Assembly: GCF_004114935.1 (NCBI RefSeq)
Contig: NZ_CP022221.1
Location: 3,307,001 to 3,371,000, forward strand
Direction of reading: 5' to 3'
Source of the DNA: Bradyrhizobium zhanjiangense
GTDB taxonomy: Bacteria; Pseudomonadota; Alphaproteobacteria; Rhizobiales; Xanthobacteraceae
Length of the DNA: 64,000 bases
Shown: piece by piece, positions 43,585 to 53,600 of the stretch
Layout: each line of letters opens with the position of its first letter
Numbering within the stretch: the first letter of the stretch is position 1
Position numbers and translations under genes: made by a program
Notes under the pieces: generated by a model
Told to the model about the DNA's origin: nothing
The model's input: the letters and a program-made list of their open reading frames with translations, nothing else
Databases searched by the model: none

Positions 43585-44934
43585 ATGACCGACGCAAGTC
43601 CGATCTGGATCAGGGATCCCCTGGCCATCCTCGCCGACGGGGCCGAGCGCGGGGTCGTGGTGAAGGATGGCCGGATCGTCGAGCTCGTGCCGGCCGGCGG
43701 GGCGCCTGCGACCGCGGATGTCGCGGTGTTCGATGCGGGCGACCACGTCGTGCTGCCTGGCCTGATCAACACGCACCATCACTTCTACCAGACGCTGACG
43801 CGGGCCCTGCCGGCGGCGATGGATCGCGAGCTGTTTCCCTGGCTCCAGGCGCTCTATCCGGTGTGGGCGAAGCTGACGCCGGAGGCGCTGGAACTCGGCG
43901 TGACCGTGGCGATGTCCGAGCTGCTGCTGTCAGGGTGCACCACGACGACCGATCATCACTATGTCTTCCCGGCAGGACTCGAGGACGCCGTGGATATCGA
44001 AGCGGCGGTGGCGCAGCGGCTCGATATGCGCGTGCTGCTGACGCGCGGCTCGATGAACCTGTCGCAACGCGACGGCGGCCTGCCGCCTAATAGCGTCGTG
44101 CAGGACGAGGACACCATCCTCGCCGACAGCGCGCGCGTGGTCGCCAAGCATCACCAGCGTAGCGCGGATGCGATGGTGCAGATTGCGCTCGCGCCGTGCT
44201 CGCCCTTCTCCGTGACGACCTCGCTGATGCGCGCCACCGCCGAACTCGCCGAAAAGCTCGACGTGCGCCTGCACACCCATCTCGCCGAGACCGAGGACGA
44301 GAACAAGTTTTGCGAGCAGATGTATGGCTGCCGCCCGCTCGACTATCTCGAACAATGTGGTTGGCTCAATGCGCGGACCTGGCTCGCTCACGGAATTTTC
44401 TTCAACACCGAGGAGATGAAGCGGCTCGGCAAGGCCAGGACGACCATCAGCCATTGCGCGTGCAGCAACCAGCTGCTGGCCTCCGGCTGTTGCCCGGTGT
44501 GCGAGATGGAGGAGGCCGGCGTCGGCATCGGCATTGGGGTCGACGGCTCGGCCTCCAACGACGGCTCGAACCTGATGCAAGAAGTGCGTGCCGCCTTCCT
44601 GCTGCAACGAGCCCGCTACGGCGTGACGAAGGTCAGCCACAAGGACGCTCTGCGCTGGGTCACCAGAGGCTCGGCGGCGTGCGTCGGCCGGCCCGAGCTC
44701 GGCGAGATCGCCGTCGGCAAGGCCGCCGATCTCGCGTTGTTCAAGCTCGACGAGCTGCGCTTCTCCGGCCATGGCGATCCGCTGGCTGCGCTGGTGCTGT
44801 GCGGGGCCCATCGGGCCGACCGGGTGATGGTGGCGGGAAAATGGGCCGTGGTCGACGGCGCGATCCCGGGCCTCGATGTCGCGGACCTCATCCGCCGCCA
44901 CAGTTCGGCGGCGCGCAGCATGCAGCTGGGATAA
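43585..44934 (+). CDS. 8-oxoguanine deaminase-like amidohydrolase
   Basis: ATG 43585 (ggaga 43571-43575) gives 449 residues of the amidohydrolase superfamily. Metal ligands are GLINTHHHFYQTLTRALPA, HTHLAETEDEN, the AHGIFFN histidine and DGSASNDGSN. YHFY-type substrate pocket residues and the CSNQLLASG motif resemble 8-oxoguanine/isoxanthopterin deaminases of the COG0402 group rather than cytosine deaminase. It would remove an amino group from oxidised or normal purine, giving a substrate for further oxidation. It sits between the xanthine dehydrogenase genes and the first ABC transporter. The precise substrate is not shown by sequence. Confidence 0.85.
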   Translation: MTDASPIWIRDPLAILADGAERGVVVKDGRIVELVPAGGAPATADVAVFDAGDHVVLPGLINTHHHFYQTLTRALPAAMDRELFPWLQALYPVWAKLTPEALELGVTVAMSELLLSGCTTTTDHHYVFPAGLEDAVDIEAAVAQRLDMRVLLTRGSMNLSQRDGGLPPNSVVQDEDTILADSARVVAKHHQRSADAMVQIALAPCSPFSVTTSLMRATAELAEKLDVRLHTHLAETEDENKFCEQMYGCRPLDYLEQCGWLNARTWLAHGIFFNTEEMKRLGKARTTISHCACSNQLLASGCCPVCEMEEAGVGIGIGVDGSASNDGSNLMQEVRAAFLLQRARYGVTKVSHKDALRWVTRGSAACVGRPELGEIAVGKAADLALFKLDELRFSGHGDPLAALVLCGAHRADRVMVAGKWAVVDGAIPGLDVADLIRRHSSAARSMQLG

Positions 44935-45028
44935 AAGAGGGGGCAGCCACAAGTGCCGGGTGCTTCTGGCCACCCCCTCCGAACCTCCTCCGGGAGGAGC
45001 AGGTGATCTGGTCAAAGCAAGAAGCGTG

Positions 45029-46108
45029 CTACTTGCCCGGCAGCTTGTCGTCGATGCCCTTCACGTAGAAATTCATGCCGAGGATCTGGCCGTCGTCGAG
45101 ATGATCGCCGCCCTTGCACTCGACCGGCTTGCCGTCCTGCCCAACGATCGGGCATTTGAACGGATGCAGCTTGCCTGCTGTGATCGCGGCCTGGGCATCC
45201 TCGGCCATTTTCTTCACGTCGTCAGGCATGTTGGTGTAGGGCGCCATCGCGAACATGTGGCTGTCGAGGCCGCCCCAGGTGTCCTCCGACTTCCAGGTGC
45301 CGGCGAGCTCGGCCTTGACGCGCTCGATGTAGTAGGGGCCCCAGGTGTCAAGGATCGAGGTCAGCTGGGTCTTGGGTCCGAACTTGATCATCTCTGAGTC
45401 CTGGCCGAAGGCGAGCTTGCCGCGTTCGCTGGCGATCTGCATCGCCGCCGGCGAATCCGTGTGCTGCATGATCACGTCAGCTCCCTGGTCGATCAGCGCC
45501 TTGGCGGCGTCGGCCTCCTTGCCCGGGTCGAACCAGGTATTGGCCCAGATGATCTTGACCTTGATGTTGGGGTTGATGGTCTGCGCCGCCAGCATCGTCG
45601 CGTTGATGCCGGAGACGACCTCGGGAATCGGGAACGAGCCGATATAGCCGAGCACGCCTGACTTCGACATCTTGGCCGCGATGAGGCCTTGAATGTAGCG
45701 GCCCTGATACCATTTGGCCGAATAGGTCGACATGTTCGGGTTGCGCTTGTAGCCGGTCGCGTGTTCGAAATGCACGTTCGGATACTTCTTGGCGACCTTC
45801 AGCGTCGGATCCATGTAGCCGAAGGAGGTCGTGAAGATCAGCTTGTTGCCGGCACGGACGAGCTGCTCGATGGAGCGTTCGGCATCGGGACCTTCGGGCA
45901 CGTTCTCGAGATAGGTGGTCTCGATCTTGTCGCCCAATTCCTTCACCAGCGCCTGCCGCGCGAGATCGTGCTGATAGGTCCAACCGAGATCTCCGATCGG
46001 ACCCAGATAGATGAAGCCGACCTTGAGCTTGTCGGCGGCGGAGGCTGCACCGACGCTCCCGGCAAGCAAAAGCCCGGCAGCCAGCGCAAGAAGTGATTTC
46101 CTCATCAT
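45029..46108 (-). CDS. BMP-family substrate-binding protein of purine/nucleoside ABC transporter 1
   Basis: ATG 46108 (ggag upstream) gives 359 residues. A signal peptide (SLLALAAGLLLAGSVGAASA) exports it to the periplasm. The Bmp/PnrA-like domain shows KVGFIYLGPIGDLGWTYQHD, IFTTSFGYMDPTLKVAKKYP, GRYIQGLIAAKMSKSG and IMQHTDSPAAMQIASERGKL. Bmp proteins bind nucleosides and related purines and pass them to an ABC importer. The permeases and ATPase follow upstream on the same strand with small gaps, so this gene is last in the operon. Its ligand is inferred from the surrounding purine genes. Confidence 0.92.
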   Translation of the reverse strand: MMRKSLLALAAGLLLAGSVGAASAADKLKVGFIYLGPIGDLGWTYQHDLARQALVKELGDKIETTYLENVPEGPDAERSIEQLVRAGNKLIFTTSFGYMDPTLKVAKKYPNVHFEHATGYKRNPNMSTYSAKWYQGRYIQGLIAAKMSKSGVLGYIGSFPIPEVVSGINATMLAAQTINPNIKVKIIWANTWFDPGKEADAAKALIDQGADVIMQHTDSPAAMQIASERGKLAFGQDSEMIKFGPKTQLTSILDTWGPYYIERVKAELAGTWKSEDTWGGLDSHMFAMAPYTNMPDDVKKMAEDAQAAITAGKLHPFKCPIVGQDGKPVECKGGDHLDDGQILGMNFYVKGIDDKLPGK

Positions 46109-46184
46109 CAATCTCCAAACATCAGGGGAAAGCCACGATCCGCAACGCGCGCGCCCCATCGCGCACGCTGCGGAAATGAAAAAC

Positions 46185-47102
46185 TCAGCGGTCAGGCACG
46201 AACACCGTGCCGAGCGCGGCCGGCGCGGTCGAGCCGCCGGTGCGGGCGCGGGAGAGCAGGACCAGGACGATGACGGTTGCGAGGTACGGCAGCGCCGACA
46301 TGAACTGCGAGGGAATGCCGACGCCCCAGCCCTGCGCATGCAGTTGCAGGATCGTCACCGCGCCGAAGAGGTAAGCCCCAATGACGAGCCGGCCCGGCCG
46401 CCAGGACGAAAACACCACCAGCGCCAGCGCGATCCAGCCACGGCCTGCGGTCATGCCGGGAATGAAGAACGGCGTATAGGCAAGCGGCAGATAGGCGCCC
46501 GCAAGACCCGCGCAGGCGCCGCCGAACATCACGGCGAAGGTGCGGATGCGCAGCACGGGGTAGCCGAGTGCATGCGCGGAGACATGATTGTCGCCGCAGG
46601 CGCGCAGGATCAATCCCGCGCGCGTGCGGTACAGGAACCACCAGACGCCAACGATGAGCGCGACCGAAAAATAGACAAAGGCGTCCTCGCCGTACAGCAC
46701 CCGGCCAATCAGCGGAATGTCAGTGAGGCCGGGGATGGTGAGATGCGCGGCCGGCGTGATGCGCTCGCCGACGAAGCCGGCGCCGATCAGCCCGGAGAGC
46801 CCGATGCCGAGGATGGTCAGCGCGAGACCCGTCGCGACTTGGTTGACGGCGAGCCCGAGCGTCATCAGCGCAAAGACCAGTGACATCAGCGTGCCCGCGA
46901 CGATGCCGAATAGCGCTCCAATGAAGATCGAGCCGGTCAGCCAGGCGCCGGCAAAGCCGCAGGCCGCGCCGACGATCATCATGCCTTCGACGCCGAGATT
47001 GAGCACGCCGGAACGCTCGGTCACGAGCTCGCCGGTCGCCGCGATCAGCAGCGGCGTCGATGCGGCGAGGATCGCGAGGATGATGGCCTCAACCAGCCCC
47101 AC
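46185..47102 (-). CDS. ABC transporter 1 permease (BPD_transp_2 type)
   Basis: The product has 305 residues with about eight hydrophobic segments. LVTERSGVLNLGVEGMMIVG near residue 30 is the conserved permease signature of branched-chain/nucleoside-type inner-membrane permeases, and GVWWFLYRTRAGLILRACGD is the cytoplasmic loop that contacts the ATPase. It overlaps the next permease gene by 14 bases. Together with the 363-residue permease it forms the membrane channel of transporter 1. Confidence 0.92.
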   Translation of the reverse strand: MGLVEAIILAILAASTPLLIAATGELVTERSGVLNLGVEGMMIVGAACGFAGAWLTGSIFIGALFGIVAGTLMSLVFALMTLGLAVNQVATGLALTILGIGLSGLIGAGFVGERITPAAHLTIPGLTDIPLIGRVLYGEDAFVYFSVALIVGVWWFLYRTRAGLILRACGDNHVSAHALGYPVLRIRTFAVMFGGACAGLAGAYLPLAYTPFFIPGMTAGRGWIALALVVFSSWRPGRLVIGAYLFGAVTILQLHAQGWGVGIPSQFMSALPYLATVIVLVLLSRARTGGSTAPAALGTVFVPDR

Positions 47103-48180
47103 GGGGCACCTCTCGGTTCGGGAAGGTCAGCTTGAAGCGGTAGAGGATGAGGGAATCGCAGGCGAGCACGTAGAACAACAAAATGCCCTGGAAGACCTTG
47201 GTGACGTCCAATGGGATCTTCATTGCGATCTGTGCCTGCTCGCCGCCGATAAAGGTCAATGCGAGAAAAAGTCCTGCAATTAATATTCCAAGCGGGTTCA
47301 GCCGGCCAAGGAAGGCGACGATGATCGCGGTAAAACCGTAACCAGGTGAGATGCCGGGCTGGAGGTGCCCGACAGGTCCTGCGACCTCGATGATGCCGGC
47401 AAGGCCTGCCAGCGCACCGGAGACCGCGAAGGTCAGGATGATGAGCTGGTCGGCATTGAAGCCGCCGAACCGCGCGGCACGCGGCGCGGCGCCAACCACG
47501 CGGATCTCAAAGCCCTTGATGGTGCGTGCGAGCAGGATCGCGGCTGCAGCGACGACGAGCAGGGAGATGATCGAGCCGAGATGCAGCCGGCCGCCCTCGA
47601 TCAGCAGCGGCACCGTCGCCACCGGATCGAACTCCGCTGTGGTCGGAAAGTTGAAGCCGTGCGGATCGCGCCAGGGGCCGCGCACGAGATAGTCGAGGAA
47701 AAGGTCGGCGACATAGACCAGCATCAGGCTGGTCAGGATCTCGCTGGCGCCGAACTTCACCTTGCAGATCGCGGGGATGAGCGCATAGAGCGCGCCTGCG
47801 GCGGCGGCGAGCACGAGCATGGCCGGCAGCACCCAGGCGCCGGCATCGGTGCCCTGCGTTTTCACCGCAATCCAGCTTCCGGCGACCGCGCCGATCAGGA
47901 ATTGTCCCTCGGCGCCGATGTTCCAGGCATTGGCGAGATAGCAGAGCGACAGCCCGATCGCGATCATCACCAGCGGCGTGGCCTTCACCGCGATCTCCTG
48001 AAGCGAATAGCCGTCGGTTAGCGGCGCGATGAAATAGGCATGCAATGCGAGCAGCGGATTCTTGCCGAGGATCGCGAACAGAATGACCATGGTCACGATG
48101 GTGAGGCCGATCGCGATCAGTGGCGAGATCAGCGCGATCGTATTGGAGCGTTCGGCGCGCTTCTCAAGCACCAACTGCAT
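47089..48180 (-). CDS. ABC transporter 1 permease, second subunit
   Basis: The protein has 363 residues with a longer N-terminus and about nine membrane segments. The signature YLANAWNIGAEGQFLIGAVA and loop FEIRVVGAAPRAARFGGFNA match the larger permease partner. It overlaps the ATPase gene by 17 bases and the other permease by 14 bases, an arrangement typical of tightly coupled transporter genes. Confidence 0.92.
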   Translation of the reverse strand: MQLVLEKRAERSNTIALISPLIAIGLTIVTMVILFAILGKNPLLALHAYFIAPLTDGYSLQEIAVKATPLVMIAIGLSLCYLANAWNIGAEGQFLIGAVAGSWIAVKTQGTDAGAWVLPAMLVLAAAAGALYALIPAICKVKFGASEILTSLMLVYVADLFLDYLVRGPWRDPHGFNFPTTAEFDPVATVPLLIEGGRLHLGSIISLLVVAAAAILLARTIKGFEIRVVGAAPRAARFGGFNADQLIILTFAVSGALAGLAGIIEVAGPVGHLQPGISPGYGFTAIIVAFLGRLNPLGILIAGLFLALTFIGGEQAQIAMKIPLDVTKVFQGILLFYVLACDSLILYRFKLTFPNREVPRGAG

Positions 48181-49753
48181 GCGTGACCTCCTTCGGCTCC
48201 AGGCTGCTGCCGCCCATCAGAAGACCGAGCTTTTCGCGGCTCGCTTCGCTCGCGGCAATCGGAGCCGACAGCCGGCCGTGAAACATCACGGCGATGCGGT
48301 CGGCGATCTCCGTGAGCTCGTCGAGATCCTGGCTGGTCACGAGCACGGCGGCGCCAGCTGTTGCGAGATCAAGCAGCGACTGGCGGATCACGGCGGCTGC
48401 GCCGGCGTCGACGCCCCAGGTCGGCTGGCTGACCACCAGAACCGCCGGGTTGCGCAGGATCTCGCGGCCGACGATGAATTTCTGCAGATTGCCGCCGGAG
48501 AGGGATGCTGCTTCCGGATCGCGTCTGGCCTTGCGGACGTCAAACGTTTCGGTCGCGCGGTCGACCGTCTTCAGCGTTGCCGCGGTGTCGATGAAGCCGT
48601 GGCGGACCATGCCGCTGGCGGCATGCCCGGTGAGCAGCGCGTTCTCCGACAGCTTCATGCGCGGCGCGGTGCCGTGGCCGAGACGCTCCTCGGGCACGAA
48701 GGCGGCGCCGAGCTTGCGCCGCTGCGTGATCGAGAGGTGGCCGGCGGCGATGCCCTCAATCACGACGGTGCCGGGGTCCTTCGACAGGCGCTCGCCGGAG
48801 AGTGCGGCGAACAGCTCGTCCTGGCCGTTGCCGGCGACGCCGGCGATGCCCAAGATCTCGCCGCCCTTCAGCTCGAACGAAATGTGCTCGAGACGTACGC
48901 CATGCGCTTCGCTTGGAGAGAGCGAGAGATCGTTGACGACGAGACGCGGCACGGTGGTCTTGCGGCCGGATGCGGCCTTCACTTCCTTGATCTCAGCCCC
49001 GACCATCATGCGCGCGAGCGAGGCGGCGGTCTCGCGCCGGGGATTGCAGGTTTCGACCTTCCTGCCGCCGCGCAGGATCGTTGCGGTGTCGCAGAGCCGC
49101 TTCACTTCCTCTAACTTGTGGCTGATGTAGAGGATGGCGCGGCCTTCGGCCTTGAGCCGCTCCAGCACGATGAAAAGCTGGTCGGCTTCCTGAGGCGTCA
49201 GCACTGCGGTGAGTTCGTCCAGGATCAGGAATTTCGGATCCTGCATCAGCGCCCGGACGATCTCGATGCGTTGGCGCTCGCCGACCGACAATTGCCAGAC
49301 CTCGCGTCGGGGATCGAGCGGCAGTCCGTAGGTCTTCGAGACCCGCTCCAGCCGTGCCGACATGTCCTTGAACGATTCCTTCCCGTCGAGGCCGAGCGCG
49401 ACGTTCTCGGCGACGGTGAGATTGTCGAACAGCGAGAAATGCTGGAATACCATGCCGATGCCGCACCTGCGCGCGTCCGAGGGACCGGACAGCACTAGTC
49501 GTTCGCCCTGCCAGCGAATCTCGCCGGCGCTGGGCTGGATCAATCCGTAGATCGCCTTGACCAGCGTTGACTTGCCGGCGCCGTTCTCGCCGAGCAGCGC
49601 GTGGATTTCCCTCGGCCGGATCTCGATGTCGATGGCATCGTTGGCGAGGAAATCACCATAGCGCTTGGTGAGCCCGATCGCCTGAAGCAGAGGGGGCTCG
49701 CCGCAATGCAGGCCGTTAGGCGTCTGATCTAACATTCGCTGATGCGCTGGCAT
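48164..49753 (-). CDS. ABC transporter 1 ATPase (two nucleotide-binding domains)
   Basis: The protein has 529 residues. Domain 1 has Walker [21 protein letters not shown] near 50-70, the signature LSVGERQRIEIVRALMQD and Walker B FLILDELTAVLTPQEAD. Domain 2 starts near 270 with GVAGNGQDELFAALSG in place of a perfect Walker A, and SLSGGNLQKFIVGREILRNP as its signature. Only the first site looks fully ATP-competent, as in RbsA-like importers. It is the first gene of the transporter 1 operon and powers purine or nucleoside import. Confidence 0.92.
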   Translation of the reverse strand: MPAHQRMLDQTPNGLHCGEPPLLQAIGLTKRYGDFLANDAIDIEIRPREIHALLGENGAGKSTLVKAIYGLIQPSAGEIRWQGERLVLSGPSDARRCGIGMVFQHFSLFDNLTVAENVALGLDGKESFKDMSARLERVSKTYGLPLDPRREVWQLSVGERQRIEIVRALMQDPKFLILDELTAVLTPQEADQLFIVLERLKAEGRAILYISHKLEEVKRLCDTATILRGGRKVETCNPRRETAASLARMMVGAEIKEVKAASGRKTTVPRLVVNDLSLSPSEAHGVRLEHISFELKGGEILGIAGVAGNGQDELFAALSGERLSKDPGTVVIEGIAAGHLSITQRRKLGAAFVPEERLGHGTAPRMKLSENALLTGHAASGMVRHGFIDTAATLKTVDRATETFDVRKARRDPEAASLSGGNLQKFIVGREILRNPAVLVVSQPTWGVDAGAAAVIRQSLLDLATAGAAVLVTSQDLDELTEIADRIAVMFHGRLSAPIAASEASREKLGLLMGGSSLEPKEVTHAVGA

Positions 49754-50295
49754 GGATGAAGTGCCTCAATTGTGGGCTAGTTTGAGCTGTCGCGTAAGAT
49801 GTGAAAAAGCGTCATCCCTTGCTCAACGCTGCGGCAGGTGCAGCGGTGCCGGTTGAGTCGTTCCGCGCTTTCGAGCGCAAACATGGACAGCGGAAGCTAT
49901 CGCGCTTCGAGCCGCGCCTGTTGCAAATTTGTGACGGTTCAAACCAAATCGGAACCCTCTGTGCAGGCTTGACGCCATGTTGAGCAATCATGCGCCGGTC
50001 CGTCCATCGCTTGCAGCGCGGCGGTCGCGACGGCCACTCCAACTCGGCGTCGCATCGGGGCGTGATCAGAAAATCCGAATAAAAACAATCGGGAATGTTT
50101 GGCAATAGCGATCCCTTGCCTCTCGTGCTCACTACGTGCGGGCACTCTGCAATCTCCTCGATGACTCGTCACGTGCTGCCGCAACAAGCGGCACGCCGTG
50201 TGAAAAGTTGAGGCTTCTCACTCCGGGAGATCGGCGCAAGTGTCGCACCCAGGGGACGTTCATTTTTTACGTGTCCAAACTTGGGGGTATTCAGG
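49754..50295. promoter_or_regulatory. Divergent intergenic region of transporter 1 and the porin
   Basis: No gene is supported in these 540 bases. The region holds the promoters of the transporter 1 operon (minus) and the outer-membrane channel (plus). A ggggg run precedes the porin start. I could not identify an operator for a purine-sensing regulator, and no regulator gene is in the window. Confidence 0.4.
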
Positions 50296-51399
50296 ATGTC
50301 GTTTCGTTACACGGCAATGGCAGCAGCGGCGCTGTCACTTGCCACGCTGGCCACCGGTGGCCTGGCTCAAGCGGCGGATCTGCCGGTCAAGGCGGTCAAG
50401 AAGGCGCCGGACCTTCCGTTCTTCCTGGTCATCGATAACCGCGTCACGTTCTCGTACATCTTCAACGCCTCGCAGCCGGGCGCGTGGTCATTCCGGCCGG
50501 ATGGATCGATCAACAGCAAGACCACCAAGCAGGTCTATTCGTTCACCCATTTCGACCTCTGGGCATACGGCACGAACTTCTTCACCATCTCCATGTTCAA
50601 GTCGGATCACAATGACCCGGCGGGACCCTGCACCAACGCGGGCACGATCTTCGGCGCGCCGGCATCCTGCGCCGGAGCGACCGAAATCTATGGCCTGTTC
50701 CGCTCGACCTTCGGCTGGAACGAGCTCTTCAACACCAAGGCTTTCACCGCGGGGCCGCTGCACAACATCTCGTTTGAAGTCGGCATGGATGCCAATACGG
50801 AGAACAGGTATTTCGGCGCTGCCAAGCGCGACGTCGTCGGCGGCCTGCAGTTTGCGTTCGACCTGCCCTACAAGGGCTACATCAACGTCGCGCCGCTGGT
50901 CTATTGGGAGTTCGCCAACCACAATTCCTTCAGCCAGTGCGGGCTGTTCGGTCCGGGCCTTCCCGGAGTGACGTGTCTCGCGGACGGCAACACGTCGTTC
51001 AAGCCAACCTGGGCTGTCGAAGTCAATTACTACATGGACCTCGGCTTCCTGCCGCCGAACATGCAGTACTTCTCGATCAGCGGCCGCGCTGGCTGGTACG
51101 GCAAGAAGGGCACCGACACCGAGCCGCTTCCCTACAGCCCGGCGAATGGCGTCTACAACACGGCGGTCGAGTTGAACTCGGAACCCATCCGTCTGACCTT
51201 CGACGCCTCGAAGGCGGCCTGGGGTGACAAGTACTCCCACTTCGTGGACGTCTGGGTGGCCTACCGCTACTGGCAGAACAAGTTCGGCCTCGATCACAAC
51301 CTTGCCGTCGGCTGTACCACGGCCGTCGGTGGCCGGACGGTGAGCACCGGCTCCTGCACCGAGTCCTCGCTCTATTCCGGTATCACCGTGAAGTTCTAA
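50296..51399 (+). CDS. Tsx-like outer-membrane channel
   Basis: ATG 50296 gives 367 residues. A signal peptide (FRYTAMAAAALSLATLATGG, ending LAQAADLP) is followed by alternating beta strands and turns and a C-terminal strand ending SSLYSGITVKF with the terminal Phe needed for outer-membrane insertion. Segments such as FDLWAYGTNFFTISMFKSD and NYYMDLGFLPPNMQYFSISG resemble nucleoside-specific Tsx-type channels. Its place between two nucleoside ABC systems suggests it lets purines into the periplasm. Substrate specificity is inferred from context. Confidence 0.8.
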   Translation: MSFRYTAMAAAALSLATLATGGLAQAADLPVKAVKKAPDLPFFLVIDNRVTFSYIFNASQPGAWSFRPDGSINSKTTKQVYSFTHFDLWAYGTNFFTISMFKSDHNDPAGPCTNAGTIFGAPASCAGATEIYGLFRSTFGWNELFNTKAFTAGPLHNISFEVGMDANTENRYFGAAKRDVVGGLQFAFDLPYKGYINVAPLVYWEFANHNSFSQCGLFGPGLPGVTCLADGNTSFKPTWAVEVNYYMDLGFLPPNMQYFSISGRAGWYGKKGTDTEPLPYSPANGVYNTAVELNSEPIRLTFDASKAAWGDKYSHFVDVWVAYRYWQNKFGLDHNLAVGCTTAVGGRTVSTGSCTESSLYSGITVKF

Positions 51400-51413
51400 C
51401 GCTCGGTAGTCGC

Positions 51414-51501
51414 AGGGTGGGCAAAGCGAAGCGTGCCCACCGCTTCTGCTTCTGTAGCACTCCGATGGTGGGCACGGCGCATGCGCGCCTTTGCCCACCC
51501 T
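51414..51501. repeat. Nested inverted repeat after the porin gene
   Basis: The outer arms agggtgggcaaa and tttgcccaccct (51414-51425 and 51490-51501) form a perfect 12-bp inverted repeat. The inner arms cgtgcccacc/ggtgggcacg are at 51432-51441 and 51467-51476. It resembles the other intergenic elements in this window and could also end porin transcription, though no T-run is present. Confidence 0.7.
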
Positions 51502-51568
51502 ACGGTACTGCAGGTGACGATGGCGCCGCGTCAAACCTCCGCGGCGTCATCTCCTTTTGGATGTGCTG

Positions 51569-52054
51569 CTACTTCGTCCACGCGCCCTCGTGCAGCGCCT
51601 CGGCCTCATCCTCCAGCAACGGCCCGATCACCTCGGTCGGCCGCTGCCCGCTGGCAAAGACCTCGCGGCAGGGCAGGTCGAGCGTTGGATTCTCCGGATG
51701 GTTGCCGGTAACGCCGCGCAGGCGGTGCTCGCTGAGACCGTAGACCACGCGGCCGATGCCGGCCCAGTAGATCGCGCCGGCGCACATCGCGCAGGGCTCG
51801 GCGGAGGAATAGAGCGTCGCCGTCGCCAGCACTTCGCGACTGAGCGTGCGGCAGGCCTGCGTGGCCGCGAGGCGCTCGGCATGCGCGGTGCCGTCGTGAT
51901 CCGGCATGTAGCCGTTCTCGGTCTCGATCAGTACGTTGCTATCCGCATCGACGACGATGCAGCCGAACGGGTGATTGCCATGGGTCAGGGAGCGGCGGGC
52001 GATCGCGAAGGACAGACGCAGGAAGTGCTCGTCCCGCTCGGATGCGCCGCTCAT
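51569..52054 (-). CDS. Nucleobase deaminase (CDA fold, guanine/cytosine-deaminase-like)
   Basis: ATG 52054 gives 161 residues of the zinc-dependent deaminase fold. The catalytic motif GTAHAERLAATQACRTL (His plus Glu) and the second site SSAEPCAMCAGAIYWAGIG (PCxxC) bind one zinc. It most resembles the guanine/tRNA-adenosine-type deaminases that convert guanine to xanthine, or related bases. It is the last gene of the transporter 2 operon, 13 bases after the ATPase gene, so it acts on the imported substrate. The substrate is inferred. Confidence 0.85.
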   Translation of the reverse strand: MSGASERDEHFLRLSFAIARRSLTHGNHPFGCIVVDADSNVLIETENGYMPDHDGTAHAERLAATQACRTLSREVLATATLYSSAEPCAMCAGAIYWAGIGRVVYGLSEHRLRGVTGNHPENPTLDLPCREVFASGQRPTEVIGPLLEDEAEALHEGAWTK

Positions 52055-52067
52055 CGCTGCTCCCTGG

Positions 52068-53600
52068 TCAGTGCCCCGCCATGTGCCGGCCGACCACGGT
52101 GAGGTCGGCCTCGCTGGTCCGTGCTTCATACACGAATTCGCCGTGGAACATCACCACCAGCCGATCGGACAGTTCGAGCAATTCGTCGAGATCCTCGCTG
52201 ACGAGCAGCACGGCGGCGCCGCGGTTGCGGGCGGCCATGATCTCGGCGTGGATCTGCGCCACCGCTGCGAAGTCGAGGCCGAAGCAGGGATTGGCCGCGA
52301 TCAGCACCTCGACGTCGCCGGCAAGTTCGCGGGCGAGCACGGCGCGTTGCACGTTGCCGCCGGACAGTGCCGAGATCGGCGTATCCGGCGTGCGGGTCTT
52401 GATCCTGTATTGCGCGATCTTCGTCCTGGCATCGTCCCGAAAGGCGCCGCGATTGAGCCACCAGCCGCCACGGGCGAAGGGCGCACGGTCGAATTCGCGG
52501 AAGGCGATGTTGTCGGCGACGCTCATGCCGCCGACGCAGGCGTTCTTCAACGGCTCCTCGGGCAGGAGCGACATCTTGTGGCGCCGCATCTCCTCGCGGC
52601 TGGCGCGGTAAGGATCGCCGGCAACACGGATCTCGCCGCTTTCGGCCTCGCGCTGGCCGGCCAGCACCTCGACCAGCTGGCGCTGGCCGTTGCCGGAGAC
52701 ACCGGCGATGCCGACGATCTCGCCGGCCCGGACAGTGAGCGAAACGTCATGCACGGCGACTGCGCCGGCATCGTCGAGCGCACGGAGCTTTTGCAGCTCG
52801 AGCCTGGCTTGGCCAGCCTTACCGGTGCGCGGCGGCTGCACCGTCAACTCCTCGGCGCCGATCATGGTGCGAGCCATCGCGTCCGGCGTGAGCTCAGCCA
52901 CCTTGCCATGACCCGCCAGCTTGCCGCGGCGCAGGATCGTGACGTCGTCGGCGAACGCCATGACCTCGCGGAACTTGTGCGTGATCATCAGGATCGTCAG
53001 CTCACCCCTGACGACCAGGCCGCGGAGCATGCCGAGCACCTCGTCGGCTTCCGCCGGCGTCAGCACCGAGGTCGGCTCGTCCAGGATCAGGAAGCGACGC
53101 TTCAGGTAGAGCTGCTTGAGGATCTCGCACTTTTGGCGTTCGCCGGCAGAGATGTCCGAGACTTTGGCGCCGAGCGGCACCTTGAAGGGCATGCGGCTCA
53201 GAAACGCCTCGAGCTCCTTCATCTCCTTCGGCCAGTTCACCACCGCCGGCACATCGTCGCGGGCCAGCACGAGGTTTTCCGCGACCGTCATCGCCGGCAC
53301 CAGCGTAAAATGCTGGTAGACCATGCCGAGCCCGAGCGCGTGAGCGTCCTTCGGATTGCCGATCGCCTGCTCGCGCCCGCCGACGAGGATGTCGCCTTCG
53401 GTCGCGTGGTAATAGCCCATGATGCATTTGACGAGGGTCGATTTGCCGGCGCCGTTCTCGCCGAGCAGCGCGTGGAACGAGCCCGGCCGCACCTTCAGCT
53501 CGACATTGTCCAGCGCCAGGAAATCGCCGAAGCGCATGGTCATGGCGACGGCATCGACGCCGAAGGCGCCGGAGGGCGGTGGCGTTTCGCCGATGATCAC
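52068..53600 (-). CDS. ABC transporter 2 ATPase (two nucleotide-binding domains)
   Basis: GTG 53600 overlaps the stop of the upstream hydrolase gene (GTGA) and gives 510 residues. Domain 1 has Walker [21 protein letters not shown], signature [19 protein letters not shown] and Walker [18 protein letters not shown]. Domain 2, from about 255, has [16 protein letters not shown], a degenerate Walker A, and the signature [18 protein letters not shown]. It is a close relative of the transporter 1 ATPase, so the two systems probably arose by duplication. Confidence 0.92.
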   Translation of the reverse strand: MIIGETPPPSGAFGVDAVAMTMRFGDFLALDNVELKVRPGSFHALLGENGAGKSTLVKCIMGYYHATEGDILVGGREQAIGNPKDAHALGLGMVYQHFTLVPAMTVAENLVLARDDVPAVVNWPKEMKELEAFLSRMPFKVPLGAKVSDISAGERQKCEILKQLYLKRRFLILDEPTSVLTPAEADEVLGMLRGLVVRGELTILMITHKFREVMAFADDVTILRRGKLAGHGKVAELTPDAMARTMIGAEELTVQPPRTGKAGQARLELQKLRALDDAGAVAVHDVSLTVRAGEIVGIAGVSGNGQRQLVEVLAGQREAESGEIRVAGDPYRASREEMRRHKMSLLPEEPLKNACVGGMSVADNIAFREFDRAPFARGGWWLNRGAFRDDARTKIAQYRIKTRTPDTPISALSGGNVQRAVLARELAGDVEVLIAANPCFGLDFAAVAQIHAEIMAARNRGAAVLLVSEDLDELLELSDRLVVMFHGEFVYEARTSEADLTVVGRHMAGH

